From Mycobacterium senriense (GTDB taxonomy: Bacteria > Actinomycetota > Actinomycetes > Mycobacteriales > Mycobacteriaceae): 64,000 nucleotides of DNA. Within the stretch, counting starts at the first letter, position 1, and each line of letters starts with the position of its first letter. Where the stretch lies: contig NZ_AP024828.1 in assembly GCF_019668465.1 (NCBI RefSeq), positions 1,054,001-1,118,000 of the forward strand, in the 5' to 3' direction. Below are positions 10,379 through 19,843 of this stretch, piece by piece. Below the pieces are notes generated by a model. That model ran no database searches, had not been told where the DNA came from, and saw only the letters and a list, made by a program, of their open reading frames with translations. A program made the translations under genes and the position numbers.

Positions 10379-10924
10379 GTGGCATCCAATGGCCCACGCG
10401 ACGACTTCCATAATCAGCCGACGCAGCATGGCGACTTCGGTGTGAGCGAACAGCCACCGACCGGCGAGATTCCGCCGGCCGGTCCCCAGCCGAGCCCGCC
10501 CGAGGGATCCGACCAATACGGCGACATCGACCCGTTTGACCAGGAAGCCGAGCCGACCCCGTGGTATCGCAAGCCCAAGATGCTGATCGCCTGGGTGGTC
10601 TCCGTCGTCATCCTGATTGCGTTGATCGTTTTCGGCATCATCGAGCTCATTCACGGACAGCAGACCGTCCCCCACGCCCCCAAAACGACGACGCCGACAA
10701 GCACCACCACCACCACCACGACGACCCCGACAACGACCACGACCACCACATCCTCGCCCGGCAGCAGCGCCGAACAGCCGCCGGCGCAGCAGCCGACAGA
10801 GCAGCAGCCCACCGGGGGACAGACACAGCAGCCCACGCATCACCACCATGTGCCGCAGCTGCCGCCGGTGATCACCATTCCCGGGGTGCCGCATCCGGTC
10901 ACGGTGCCGCCGGGCCTGCGTTAG
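10379..10924 (+). CDS. Single-pass membrane protein with Thr/Pro-rich tail
   Basis: A 181-residue protein. The GTG at 10379 begins a hydrophilic, acidic N-terminal segment, followed by PWYRKPK and one transmembrane helix at about 70-92 (MLIAWVVSVVILIALIVFG), then an outside tail with runs of Thr (including eight consecutive), Gln/Pro-rich sequence, a four-His cluster and a Pro/Val end. Positive charges before the helix place the N-terminus inside. The tail and the PWY-basic juxtamembrane motif are shared with the next gene. No catalytic domain; probably an envelope protein. Confidence 0.78.
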   Translation: MASNGPRDDFHNQPTQHGDFGVSEQPPTGEIPPAGPQPSPPEGSDQYGDIDPFDQEAEPTPWYRKPKMLIAWVVSVVILIALIVFGIIELIHGQQTVPHAPKTTTPTSTTTTTTTTPTTTTTTTSSPGSSAEQPPAQQPTEQQPTGGQTQQPTHHHHVPQLPPVITIPGVPHPVTVPPGLR

Positions 10925-11058
10925 CGAGTCTGTGGCAAACCCGATCACGGTTCCAGCGCCCACCGCCGGCGACGCCCTACACTCGCTGCAATCCACGGTC
11001 GTTACGGTGAGGATCAGCGTGCGACAGCAACGGGACGACTGACACAGGGGTGGAGCAG

Positions 11059-12729
11059 ATGAGCGAGTCGCTCGGGCTATCGATCGGGGTGGCCAATCTG
11101 GTTGCCGCCCGCGCGGGCCGCGCTCCGATAACCCGCAGTTCCGTGCTGACGCTCTTCGAACAGCGGCCCACCGAAGTTGGCCTGCCGGAAGAGAATCCGA
11201 ACCTGACCGAACCCGGCCTGGTGTTGCGGGGGTTCGTCGAACGCGTCGGCGACCGGGCGCCGTTGGTGGCGGCCGACGGCACCAAGTACCTCGGTGCGGC
11301 GCTGACGGTCGAGGCGATCGAGGCCATGGCCCGCGCGGTCGGCTACGGGACACCGATCACCATCGCGGTGCCCGCCTATTGGTCCGACGACCAGTTCGCG
11401 GCGCTGCGCGAGGAGTTCTTCGCCCAGTCCGACCTGGCGCGCGGCGGGGTGGCGCCGATGCTGGTGTCCGACGCCACGGCCGCGCTCGCGGCGCTGCGCG
11501 CCACGACGGGATTCCAGGCCGACGGCGTTATTGCGCTGTGCGACTTCGGCGCCGGCGGCACCACCGTCACGTTGATGGACGCAAAGGCCGGCTTTGCGCC
11601 CGTCGGGCACCCCGCGCGGTACACCGACTTCTCCGGCGACGCGATCGATCAGCTCATCCTGGATCACCTGCTGGCCTCCGACGTCAGCACCGCCATGCTC
11701 GCCGGCACCGCGCGGGTGGGGTCGCAGGCCCGCCTGCTCGGCGCCTGCCGGCGGGCCAAGGAGCAGCTGTCGACCGCCGCGGTGGGCACCATCGCCGGCG
11801 CATCCGGCGACGGCGCCCAGCTGTCCCGCACCGAATTCGAACAACTCATCTCCGCTCCACTGGACCGTTTCCTGTCGTCGGTCGAGGAGTCGTTGCGCCG
11901 CAACGCAATTCCGAACGGCAGGCTGAGCGCCGTGGCAATCGCCGGCGGTGGCGCGAACATCCCCCTGTTCAGGGCGCGGTTGGGACAGCGTTTCGGGGTG
12001 CCGGTGCACAGCACCGCCCAGCCGGCCCTCAGCGCCGCCGTGGGTGCGGCGGTGCTCGGCCCGCATTACGCGTCGGGGCTTGCGCCGACCGCCGCGGCCG
12101 CCGCCGTGGAGACACCGACCGAGATGGTCGGCACCGGCGGCCTCGACATGACCCAGGCCGCCTGGGCGGCCCAGGCCACCGACGTGGATGACGCCCTGGC
12201 CTGGTCCCAGGATGCGGACAACGACGAGCCGGTGCCCTACACCGGCCGCGACGCCACCGGCGAGTACGCCAATGAGGCAAAGGAATTCGACGACGCGACC
12301 GGCAGCCGCTACGCCGCCGGCCAGGGCAAACTGCCCTGGTACAAACGCACGGCGCTGGTGTTGAGCGTGGCCGGAGCGGGCGCGGCGGTGCTGGTGGCCC
12401 TCATATTGGCGATCAACCTGCTGCTCATCAAGTCCACCCCGGTCACTCCCACGCCACCCGCCCCCGGCCAACCCCCGCAGACGGAGACCATCACCGGACC
12501 GGACGACAGCACCACCGTCACGGTGATCCCCGCGCCGCCGCCACCGTCCAGCGAGGCGCCGACCACCACCACCACGCCCGCGCCCGAGCCGTCGACCACG
12601 ACCACGACGGCGCCGCCGAGCACCACGACCACGACCGCCGCGCCCACCACGACATCGCAGGCGACCACCACCGCGGCGCCCACGACCACGCGCTCGCGGC
12701 CCATCTTCCAACCCCCGTTCGGGCGCTGA
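11059..12729 (+). CDS. Hsp70-like membrane protein with Thr/Pro-rich extracytoplasmic tail
   Basis: A 556-residue protein. Residues 1-340 form a divergent Hsp70/actin-type ATPase domain: LGLSIGVANLVAAR (phosphate-1), ALCDFGAGGTTVTLMD (phosphate-2), VAIAGGGANIPLFRARL (adenosine motif). There is no substrate-binding domain; an acidic linker leads to LPWYKRTALVLSVAGAGAAV, a single transmembrane helix, and a Pro/Thr-rich tail with repeated TTTTT runs ending FQPPFGR. The topology is ATPase inside, tail outside. It resembles M. tuberculosis Rv0312 as I remember it. ATG 11059 is preferred; an in-frame GTG at 11050 is possible. Substrate unknown; a cell-envelope role is likely. Confidence 0.85.
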   Translation: MSESLGLSIGVANLVAARAGRAPITRSSVLTLFEQRPTEVGLPEENPNLTEPGLVLRGFVERVGDRAPLVAADGTKYLGAALTVEAIEAMARAVGYGTPITIAVPAYWSDDQFAALREEFFAQSDLARGGVAPMLVSDATAALAALRATTGFQADGVIALCDFGAGGTTVTLMDAKAGFAPVGHPARYTDFSGDAIDQLILDHLLASDVSTAMLAGTARVGSQARLLGACRRAKEQLSTAAVGTIAGASGDGAQLSRTEFEQLISAPLDRFLSSVEESLRRNAIPNGRLSAVAIAGGGANIPLFRARLGQRFGVPVHSTAQPALSAAVGAAVLGPHYASGLAPTAAAAAVETPTEMVGTGGLDMTQAAWAAQATDVDDALAWSQDADNDEPVPYTGRDATGEYANEAKEFDDATGSRYAAGQGKLPWYKRTALVLSVAGAGAAVLVALILAINLLLIKSTPVTPTPPAPGQPPQTETITGPDDSTTVTVIPAPPPPSSEAPTTTTTPAPEPSTTTTTAPPSTTTTTAAPTTTSQATTTAAPTTTRSRPIFQPPFGR

Positions 12730-12979
12730 CGAGACGGATTTCGCCCGAGTCGCCAAAAGGCCGCGGCAAAGGGCCATTTAACGAAAATTGGTGGCGCTCA
12801 TCACTCCGACAAACGTCACATCCGGTTAGTGGGTATTAACCAGCAGGCCAGAGGCACCGGCGAACGGCAAGTTAGGGCAGCCTTTCTCGCGCCGAAAGCC
12901 GCGGAGATGTAACTATGAGCGGGGCTTAAGCAGGCAAATAAGCACAGGCCGAACTATCTATGCATTGGGGAGACCTTCC

Positions 12980-15976
12980 GTGACAACGCAGATGCTCATC
13001 AGGCTGATCGTGGGCATGGGCATGACGCTGGTCGTGGCCGCACTCGCCGCGCGGCGTGTCCTGTGGCTGTTCAAGCTGATCACGTCCGGCAAGCCGGCCC
13101 CGGGGCACACCGACGAACCCGGCAAACGCGTCTGGGCCGAGGTCTCCGAGGTCTTCGGCCAGCGCAAGTTGTTGAAATGGTCCATCCCCGGCTTGGCGCA
13201 CTTCTTCACCATGTGGGGCTTCTTCATCCTGCTGACGGTCTACATCGAGGCCTACGGTCTGCTGTTCCAGGACAACTTCCACATCCCGATCATCGGGCGC
13301 TGGGACGCGCTCGGCTTCCTGCAGGACTTCTTCGCGACCGCGGTCTTCCTCGGCATCGTCACCTTCGCCATCATCCGGTTGATGCGCAGCCCGAAGGAGA
13401 TCGGCCGCTCGTCACGGTTCTACGGCTCCCACACCGGCGGCGCCTGGCTGGTGCTGTTCATGATCTTCAACGTCGTCTTCACCTACGTATTCGTGCGCGG
13501 AGCCGCGGTCAACAACGGCACGCTGCCCTACGGCAACGGCGCCTTCCTGTCGCAACTGTTCGGCGCCATCCTGCGTCCGCTGGGCGAGCCGGCCAACGAG
13601 ATCATCGAAACGGTGGCGCTACTGGCGCACATCGCGGTGATGCTGGCGTTCCTGATCATCGTGCTGCACTCCAAGCACATGCACATCTTCACGGCGCCGA
13701 TCAACGTCATCTTCAAGCGGCTGCCCGACGGGCTGGGCCCGCTGCTGCCCCTCGAGCACGACGGCAAGCCGATCGACTTCGAAAACCCGCCCGACGACGC
13801 CGAATTCGGTCGCGGCAAGATCGAGGACTTCAGCTGGAAGGCCATGCTGGACTTCGCCACCTGTACCGAGTGCGGGCGCTGCCAGTCGCAGTGCCCGGCG
13901 TGGAACACCGGCAAGCCGCTGTCACCCAAGCTCGTCATCATGGACCTACGCGACCACTGGATGGCCAAGGCGCCCTACATCCTGGGCGATAAGGAAAGCC
14001 CCCTCGAGAGCACGCCGGAAGGCGGGGTCGGCGAGGAACTGTCCGGCGAAAAGCACGCCGAGGCCCACCACGTCCCGGAGTCCGGCTTCGGCCGCATCAT
14101 GGGATCCGGCCCCGAGCAGGCCAACCGGCCGCTGGTCGGCACCGAGGAACAGGGCGGCGTCATCGACCCCGACGTGCTGTGGTCCTGCGTGTCCTGCGGC
14201 GCCTGCGTCGAGCAGTGCCCGGTGGACATCGAGCACATCGATCACATCATCGACATGCGCCGCTACCAGGTGATGATGGAGTCCGAGTTTCCCTCCGAGC
14301 TGTCGGTGCTGTTCAAGAACCTGGAAACCAAGGGCAACCCGTGGGGCCAGAACGCGTCGGACCGCACCAGCTGGATCGACGAGGTCGACTTCGACGTGCC
14401 GGTCTACGGCGAGGACGTCGACAGCTTCGACGGGTTCGAGTACCTGTTCTGGGTGGGTTGCGCCGGTGCCTACGACGACAAGGCCAAAAAGACCACCAAG
14501 GCCGTCGCCGAGCTGCTGGCCATCGCCGGCGTGAAGTACCTGGTGCTCGGCACCGGCGAGTCCTGCAACGGCGACTCCGCGCGCCGCTCGGGCAACGAGT
14601 TCCTGTTCCAGCAGCTGGCCGCCCAGGCCGTCGAGACCCTGGACGGGCTGTTCGAGGGCACCGAGACCGTCGACCGCAAGATCGTCGTCACCTGCCCGCA
14701 CTGCTTCAACACCCTGGGCCGCGAGTACCGCCAGCTCGGCGCGAACTACTCGGTGCTGCACCACACCCAGCTGCTCAACCGGCTGATCCGGGACAACAAG
14801 CTGGTGCCGGTCACCCAGGTGTCGCAGGACATCACCTATCACGACCCCTGCTACCTGGGCCGGCACAACAAGGTCTACGAGGCGCCGCGCGAGCTGATCG
14901 GCGCCGCGGGGGCGAACCTGACCGAGATGCCGCGCCACGCCGAGCGCAGCTTCTGCTGCGGCGCCGGGGGCGCGCGGATGTGGATGGAAGAGCACATCGG
15001 CAAGCGGATCAACCACGAGCGCGTCGACGAGGCGCTGGCCACCGGGGCCGCCACCATCGCCACCGGTTGCCCGTTCTGCCGGGTGATGGTCACCGACGGT
15101 GTCAACGACCGTCAGGAAGAGGCCGGCCGCAGCGGTGTCGAGGTGCTAGACGTCGCGCAGATCCTGCTCGGGTCCCTCGAGTACGACAAGGCGACGCTGC
15201 CGGAGAAGGGCACGGCCGCCAAGGAGGCCGAGAAGCGGGCGGCTGAGGCACCGAAGGCGTCGATCGCCACGGCGACCGCACCCACCGAGGCGCCGGCCGA
15301 GGAGGCGCCCGCCAAGGCAGAGGCCGCCCCGAAGTCCGAGGCTGCCGCGGCTCCGGTCAAGGGGCTGGGCATCGCCGGCGGCGCCAAGAGGCCCGGCGCG
15401 AAGAAGGCCGCGGCCGAACCCGCCGGTGAGGCCACCGCACAGGCGGCCGCCCCCGTCAAGGGGCTGGGCATCGCCGGCGGCGCCAAGAAGCCCGGCGCGA
15501 AGAAGGCCGCACCGGCGGCCGAGGCAGCCAAGGCCGAGGCACCGACCGAAGATGGCGAAGCCAAGGCACCCGCCGCACCGGTGAAGGGCCTGGGTCTGGC
15601 CGCGGGCGCCAAGCGACCCGGCGCCAAGAAGTCCGCACCGGCGCCCGAGGCCCCCAAGGCCGAGGCGACCGCGGAACCGGCCCCCGCTGCCGAGACCGAG
15701 ACCAAGCCCGAAGCCAAGGCGCCCGCGGCGCCGGTAAAGGGTCTGGGCATCGCCGCGGGCGCCAAGCGCCCGGGTGCCAAGAAGGCGGCCCCGAAGACCG
15801 AGGCACCCAAGGCCGAGGCACCCAAGGCCGAGGCGACTGAGGCTCCCAAGGCCGAAGCCGAGCCGGCGCCGAAAGCGGAGCCGGCAAAGCAGACCGACGG
15901 CAACGACGCGCCGGCGCAGCCCCCCGTCAAAGGCCTGGGCATTGCCCGCGGGGCACGTCCCCCGGGCAAGCGCTGA
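12980..15976 (+). CDS. Heterodisulfide-reductase-type Fe-S oxidoreductase (Rv0338c-like)
   Basis: A 998-residue membrane iron-sulfur oxidoreductase. The first 250 residues contain about five transmembrane helices of a NarI-like cytochrome b type; then two [4Fe-4S] motifs (CTECGRCQSQCP and CVSCGACVEQCP), and two CCG domains (CPHCFNTLG, CYLGRHNKVYEAP, CCGAGGARMWME, CPFC). This is the plan of HdrD/GlpC-like enzymes that pass electrons between quinone and a soluble donor. The GTG start has GGGGAG eight bases upstream. The last ~250 residues are Ala/Lys/Pro-rich with five copies of a VKGLGIAGGAKRPGAKK-type unit. M. tuberculosis Rv0338c is the apparent counterpart and is reported essential. Physiological substrate unproven. 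Confidence 0.93.
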   Translation: MTTQMLIRLIVGMGMTLVVAALAARRVLWLFKLITSGKPAPGHTDEPGKRVWAEVSEVFGQRKLLKWSIPGLAHFFTMWGFFILLTVYIEAYGLLFQDNFHIPIIGRWDALGFLQDFFATAVFLGIVTFAIIRLMRSPKEIGRSSRFYGSHTGGAWLVLFMIFNVVFTYVFVRGAAVNNGTLPYGNGAFLSQLFGAILRPLGEPANEIIETVALLAHIAVMLAFLIIVLHSKHMHIFTAPINVIFKRLPDGLGPLLPLEHDGKPIDFENPPDDAEFGRGKIEDFSWKAMLDFATCTECGRCQSQCPAWNTGKPLSPKLVIMDLRDHWMAKAPYILGDKESPLESTPEGGVGEELSGEKHAEAHHVPESGFGRIMGSGPEQANRPLVGTEEQGGVIDPDVLWSCVSCGACVEQCPVDIEHIDHIIDMRRYQVMMESEFPSELSVLFKNLETKGNPWGQNASDRTSWIDEVDFDVPVYGEDVDSFDGFEYLFWVGCAGAYDDKAKKTTKAVAELLAIAGVKYLVLGTGESCNGDSARRSGNEFLFQQLAAQAVETLDGLFEGTETVDRKIVVTCPHCFNTLGREYRQLGANYSVLHHTQLLNRLIRDNKLVPVTQVSQDITYHDPCYLGRHNKVYEAPRELIGAAGANLTEMPRHAERSFCCGAGGARMWMEEHIGKRINHERVDEALATGAATIATGCPFCRVMVTDGVNDRQEEAGRSGVEVLDVAQILLGSLEYDKATLPEKGTAAKEAEKRAAEAPKASIATATAPTEAPAEEAPAKAEAAPKSEAAAAPVKGLGIAGGAKRPGAKKAAAEPAGEATAQAAAPVKGLGIAGGAKKPGAKKAAPAAEAAKAEAPTEDGEAKAPAAPVKGLGLAAGAKRPGAKKSAPAPEAPKAEATAEPAPAAETETKPEAKAPAAPVKGLGIAAGAKRPGAKKAAPKTEAPKAEAPKAEATEAPKAEAEPAPKAEPAKQTDGNDAPAQPPVKGLGIARGARPPGKR
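15353..15973 (+). repeat. Five degenerate coding repeats (VKGLGIAxGAKRPGAKK)
   Basis: Within the 3' end of the Fe-S oxidoreductase gene, five copies of a 16-17 residue basic unit are separated by Ala/Glu/Pro-rich spacers of 20-35 residues. Three copies begin with near-identical codons around GTCAAGGGGCTGGGCATCGC. The last unit ends at the stop codon as ARGARPPGKR. Confidence 0.9.
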
Positions 15977-16008
15977 CCTGCGTCTTTCCCGCTTGACAGC
16001 AAATTTCA

Positions 16009-17301
16009 GTGGACAGTGATGGCACCATTAGTGGTGTGACCACCCATCACTTGCCCCTGCACACGTCGGCTCATCACCGGCCGCAACGCAGTTTCGCGCA
16101 GTCGTCGAAGCTTCAGGACGTCCTGTACGAGATTCGCGGGCCGGTGCACGCGCACGCCGCGCGGCTGGAGGCCGAGGGGCATCGGATTCTCAAGCTCAAC
16201 ATCGGCAACCCGGCGCCGTTCGGCTTCGAGGCGCCCGACGTGATCATGCGGGACATGATCCAGGCCCTGCCGTACGCCCAGGGATACTCCGACTCGCAGG
16301 GCATCCTGCCTGCCCGCCGCGCGGTGGTGACCCGCTACGAACTCGTCGACGGCTTCCCCCGGTTCGACGTCGACGACGTCTATCTGGGCAACGGGGTCTC
16401 GGAGCTGATCACCATGACGCTGCAGGCCCTGCTCGACAACGGCGACGAGGTGCTCATCCCGTCGCCGGACTACCCGCTGTGGACGGCGTCGACCTCGCTG
16501 GCGGGCGGCACACCCGTGCATTACCTGTGCGACGAGACTCAGGGCTGGCAGCCGGACATCGCCGACATGGAGTCCAAGATCACCGACCGCACCAAGGCGC
16601 TGGTCGTGATCAACCCGAACAACCCGACCGGCGCCGTCTACAGCAGCGAGGTCCTCACCCAGATCGTCGAGCTCGCGCGCAAGCACGAGCTGCTGCTGCT
16701 CGCCGACGAGATCTACGACAAGATCCTTTACGACGACGCCAAGCACATCAACCTGGCCACGCTGGCGCCGGACATGTTGTGCCTGACGTTCAACGGCCTG
16801 TCCAAGGCCTATCGGGTGGCGGGCTATCGGGCCGGCTGGCTGGCGATCACCGGGCCCAAGGACCACGCCGCCAGCTTCATCGAGGGCATCAACCTGCTGG
16901 CAAACATGCGGCTGTGCCCCAACGTGCCGGCGCAGCACGCGATCCAGGTGGCCCTGGGTGGCCACCAGAGCATCGACGACCTGGTCCTGCCAGGCGGCCG
17001 ACTGCTCGAGCAGCGCGACGTAGCGTGGACCAAGCTCAACGACATCCCGGGGGTGTCCTGCGTCAAGCCGGAGGGCGCCCTGTACGCGTTCCCCCGGCTC
17101 GACCCCGAGGTCTACGACATCGACGACGACGAACAGCTCGTCCTCGACCTGCTGCTGCAGGAGAAGATCCTGGTCACCCAGGGCACCGGCTTCAATTGGC
17201 CGGCACCGGATCACCTGCGCATCGTGACGTTGCCGTGGGCCCGTGACCTGGCGGCCGCGATCGAGCGGTTGGGCAACTTCCTGGTCGCCTATCGAGCGTA
17301 A
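16009..17301 (+). CDS. aspC: Aminotransferase class I/II (AspC-like)
   Basis: A 430-residue PLP-dependent aminotransferase transferring an amino group between an amino acid and a 2-oxoacid in the cytosol. Visible: LNIGNPAPFGFEAPD substrate loop, VVINPNNPTGAVYS, LLADEIYDKILYDD (PLP Asp and Tyr), the Schiff-base lysine in FNGLSKAYRVAGYRAGWLAI, and the C-terminal DHLRIVTLP arginine. The sequence is of the AlaA/aspartate type and corresponds to M. tuberculosis Rv0337c (aspC), which also follows the Fe-S oxidoreductase; the enzyme may in fact be an alanine aminotransferase. A GTG at 16036 is an alternative start. Confidence 0.93.
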   Translation: MDSDGTISGVTTHHLPLHTSAHHRPQRSFAQSSKLQDVLYEIRGPVHAHAARLEAEGHRILKLNIGNPAPFGFEAPDVIMRDMIQALPYAQGYSDSQGILPARRAVVTRYELVDGFPRFDVDDVYLGNGVSELITMTLQALLDNGDEVLIPSPDYPLWTASTSLAGGTPVHYLCDETQGWQPDIADMESKITDRTKALVVINPNNPTGAVYSSEVLTQIVELARKHELLLLADEIYDKILYDDAKHINLATLAPDMLCLTFNGLSKAYRVAGYRAGWLAITGPKDHAASFIEGINLLANMRLCPNVPAQHAIQVALGGHQSIDDLVLPGGRLLEQRDVAWTKLNDIPGVSCVKPEGALYAFPRLDPEVYDIDDDEQLVLDLLLQEKILVTQGTGFNWPAPDHLRIVTLPWARDLAAAIERLGNFLVAYRA

Positions 17302-17333
17302 GCGCCCGCGCGGCCGCCTCTACTCTCGACCGG

Positions 17334-18599
17334 GTGACGCACTCCCACTCGCACAGCATGCCGTCGGGCCCGTCAGCCGTTGATCCGTTGCCCGCCAGGG
17401 TTGTCGTCGGGTTACTGATCGCGATCGGCGTGGCGGTGGCCGTCGGCGCCATCGTGCTATGGCCCAGCCGACAGCACGTCGACATCCCGATGCCGCTGCA
17501 GAACGCGGCCGGCGGCGCGGTGAGCACACAGGCCGGGCACGTGCTGTCCAGCGGAACGGGCGACTGCGGCAGCCCGTCGGTCAGCCAGGTCCTCACCGGC
17601 GCGCCGCAGCAGGCGACGCCGGGCGCGGGACGCTGTGTCTTGACCCAGGTCTCGATCGATTCCGGCCCCAACGCCGGGGCCCAGACGCTGCTGGAGTCCT
17701 CTCCCGGCCCCGGCCAACCGAAATTCGCGGTGGGCGACCACATTCGGCTGGTGCGGCAGGTCGACGACCAGGGCGCCACCAGCTACGCGTTCTACGACTT
17801 CGAACGCGGCTGGGCGCTGGTCGGTTTGGCGATCGCGTTCGCGGTGGTCATCGTGGCGGTGGCGCGCTGGCGCGGGCTGCTCGCGCTGGTGGGCATCGTG
17901 GTCGCGTTCTTGGTGCTGGTGATGTTCCTGCTGCCGGCGCTGCGCGACGGCGCACCCGCGGTCCCGGTGGCGCTGGTGGCGTCGGCGGCCATCCTGTACG
18001 CGGTCATCTACCTCGCGCACGGGGTCAGCTTGCGGACCAGCGCCGCGCTGCTGGGCACCCTGTCGGCGCTGCTGTTGGCCGCCGGATTGTCCTGGGCGGC
18101 AATACAGCTGGCACAGCTGACCGGGCTGTCCGACGAGCAGAACAGCACCGTCAGCGCGTATCTGGGCAATGTGTCGATCGGCGGCCTGCTGCTCGCCGGG
18201 TTCATCATCGGATCCCTGGGTGTGCTCAACGACGTGACGGTGACGCAGGCCTCGACGGTGTTCGAGCTCGCCCACCTCGGCGGCACGCGGCGGGCCATCT
18301 TTCTGGGTGCCATCCGGGTGGGCCGCGATCACATCGCCAGCACGGTCTACACGCTGGTGCTGGCTTACGCCGGCAGTTCGCTGCCGTTGCTGTTGCTGTT
18401 CAGCGTCGCCAACCGGTCGTTGACCGACGTGTTGACCAGCGAGAGCGTGGCCATCGAGATCGCCCGCTCGGCGGTGGGCGGCATGGCGCTGGCGCTGTCG
18501 GTGCCGCTGACGACGGCGATCGCCGCGGTGCTGGCCAAACCTAGTGAAAGCGGCTCCGCTCCAACAGATCCAGCAGATAGCCGCCGTAGCCGGACTTGA
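17334..18599 (+). CDS. YibE/F family membrane protein
   Basis: A 421-residue integral membrane protein of the YibE/F family. One N-terminal transmembrane helix follows the His-rich MTHSHSHSM start; residues 45-155 form an extracytoplasmic domain ([22 protein letters not shown]); then seven or so helices with the conserved [20 protein letters not shown] and [20 protein letters not shown] segments. Function is not established; a permease or sensor role is suggested for the family. Its last 19 codons overlap rmlA on the opposite strand by 59 bp. Confidence 0.88.
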   Translation: MTHSHSHSMPSGPSAVDPLPARVVVGLLIAIGVAVAVGAIVLWPSRQHVDIPMPLQNAAGGAVSTQAGHVLSSGTGDCGSPSVSQVLTGAPQQATPGAGRCVLTQVSIDSGPNAGAQTLLESSPGPGQPKFAVGDHIRLVRQVDDQGATSYAFYDFERGWALVGLAIAFAVVIVAVARWRGLLALVGIVVAFLVLVMFLLPALRDGAPAVPVALVASAAILYAVIYLAHGVSLRTSAALLGTLSALLLAAGLSWAAIQLAQLTGLSDEQNSTVSAYLGNVSIGGLLLAGFIIGSLGVLNDVTVTQASTVFELAHLGGTRRAIFLGAIRVGRDHIASTVYTLVLAYAGSSLPLLLLFSVANRSLTDVLTSESVAIEIARSAVGGMALALSVPLTTAIAAVLAKPSESGSAPTDPADSRRSRT

Positions 18600-19416
18600 G
18601 CAGGCCGTGCGCGCGCTCGGCCAGCTTCTCGTCGGTGATCCAGCCTCGCCGCCACGCCACTTCCTCGGGCACGCTGACCTTCAGGCCCTGCCGTCGCTCC
18701 AGGGTGCGCACGAAATCGCTGGCGTCCAGCAACGAGTCGAACGTCCCGGTGTCCAGCCACGCCGTGCCGCGGGCCATCACCTCGACCGAGAGCCGGCCCC
18801 GGTTCAGATAGATCTGGTTGACCTCGGTGATCTCGTACTCGCCGCGGGCCGATTTCTTCAGACCCTTGGCGATTTCGATCACGTCGTTGTCGTAAAAGTA
18901 CAGACCCGGCACCGCGTAGTTGGATTTCGGCGTCTTGGGCTTCTCCTCCAGCGACAGCGCCCTGCCGTCGTCGCTGAACTCGACGACACCGTATGCCGAC
19001 GGGTTGGCCACCCAGTACGCGAAAACCGCTCCCCCGCTGATGGATTGGAAGCGGCTCAGGCTGGTGCCCAGCCCCGGGCCGTAGAAGATGTTGTCTCCCA
19101 ACACCAAAGCCACCGACTCGTTGCCGATGTGATCGGCGCCCAGCACGAAGGCCTGGGCCAGACCGTCTGGGTTTTCCTGCGTCACGTAGGTGATGTTGAC
19201 GCCGAACTGTGAGCCGTCGGCCAGCAGCCGCTGGAATCCGGGCGCGTCGTGCGGGGTGGTGATCACCAGGATGTCGCGGATTCCGGCCATCATCAGGGTG
19301 GACAGCGGGTAGTAGACCATCGGTTTGTCGTAGACCGGCAGCAGCTGCTTACTGATGCCCGTGGTGATCGGATGCAGGCGGGTGCCCGACCCGCCGGCCA
19401 GGATGATTCCGCGCAT
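18541..19416 (-). CDS. rmlA: Glucose-1-phosphate thymidylyltransferase RmlA
   Basis: A 291-residue RmlA, which makes dTDP-glucose from glucose-1-phosphate and dTTP, the first step toward dTDP-rhamnose for the arabinogalactan linker. The nucleotide-binding signature [20 protein letters not shown] is at the N-terminus, followed by [30 protein letters not shown], and [12 protein letters not shown], with [15 protein letters not shown] later. Length and motifs are full. It is the last of a minus-strand set with an NTF2-like gene 26 bp upstream, and its 3' end overlaps the YibE/F gene. Confidence 0.97.
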   Translation of the reverse strand: MRGIILAGGSGTRLHPITTGISKQLLPVYDKPMVYYPLSTLMMAGIRDILVITTPHDAPGFQRLLADGSQFGVNITYVTQENPDGLAQAFVLGADHIGNESVALVLGDNIFYGPGLGTSLSRFQSISGGAVFAYWVANPSAYGVVEFSDDGRALSLEEKPKTPKSNYAVPGLYFYDNDVIEIAKGLKKSARGEYEITEVNQIYLNRGRLSVEVMARGTAWLDTGTFDSLLDASDFVRTLERRQGLKVSVPEEVAWRRGWITDEKLAERAHGLLKSGYGGYLLDLLERSRFH

Positions 19417-19442
19417 GGACAGCTCCTAATGCCCCGATGGGC

Positions 19443-19814
19443 CTATTCGACGGCGTCGGACTCGGTGAGCTCGGTGGCCGCCAGCGCCGACGCCAAACTG
19501 TCGTGCCGGAACACCGAGGTGACGTGGTCGTGGACGACGCGGAACGCCAGCGCGTTGGTGGCCTCCCCGGGCCCGTCGGCGCTGCCCAGTTTTTGTTCGA
19601 CGACGACGACGCCGTCGTGCACATACATCTGGCCGAGCTGCGTGTTGGTCCGGTGCGACGAGGCCCAGTTGCGCAGCGCCTCGTGGCCCTGCGCGGCACC
19701 GTGCGCGTCGCCGATCTCGATGTCGTCGCTGGATAACGCGGTCAACGTGTCGATGTCGGCGGTGTCGAGGGCGTCGTGCCATGCCAGAACGGTGGCGATC
19801 TCCGATGTGGTCAT
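19443..19814 (-). CDS. NTF2-like (SnoaL-type) protein, Rv0333-like
   Basis: A 123-residue small alpha+beta-barrel protein. The opening IATVLAWHDALDTADIDTL and SSDDIEIGDAHGAAQGHEAL fit the NTF2-like/SnoaL fold: helix, then strand carrying an Asp, then QGHEAL helix. Function is unknown; members range from isomerases to binding proteins. It sits 26 bp before rmlA and 29 bp after the maleylpyruvate-isomerase-like gene, an arrangement I recall from M. tuberculosis Rv0332-Rv0333-rmlA. The ATG at 19814 was chosen because upstream in-frame sequence is antisense-like and lacks the fold. Confidence 0.85.
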   Translation of the reverse strand: MTTSEIATVLAWHDALDTADIDTLTALSSDDIEIGDAHGAAQGHEALRNWASSHRTNTQLGQMYVHDGVVVVEQKLGSADGPGEATNALAFRVVHDHVTSVFRHDSLASALAATELTESDAVE

Positions 19815-19843
19815 GGTGTGCAAGTTACCGTGCGGGCTCGCGG

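Noticed and set aside
11077..12777. 566-codon open frame antisense to the Hsp70-like membrane gene
   Set aside because: Shadow of a high-GC gene; Arg/Gly-rich translation with no domain.
12872..12890. Possible IdeR iron box before the Fe-S oxidoreductase
   Set aside because: TTAGGGCAGCCT matches the left half of the consensus but the right half is poor; about 11 of 19 positions fit, too weak to report.
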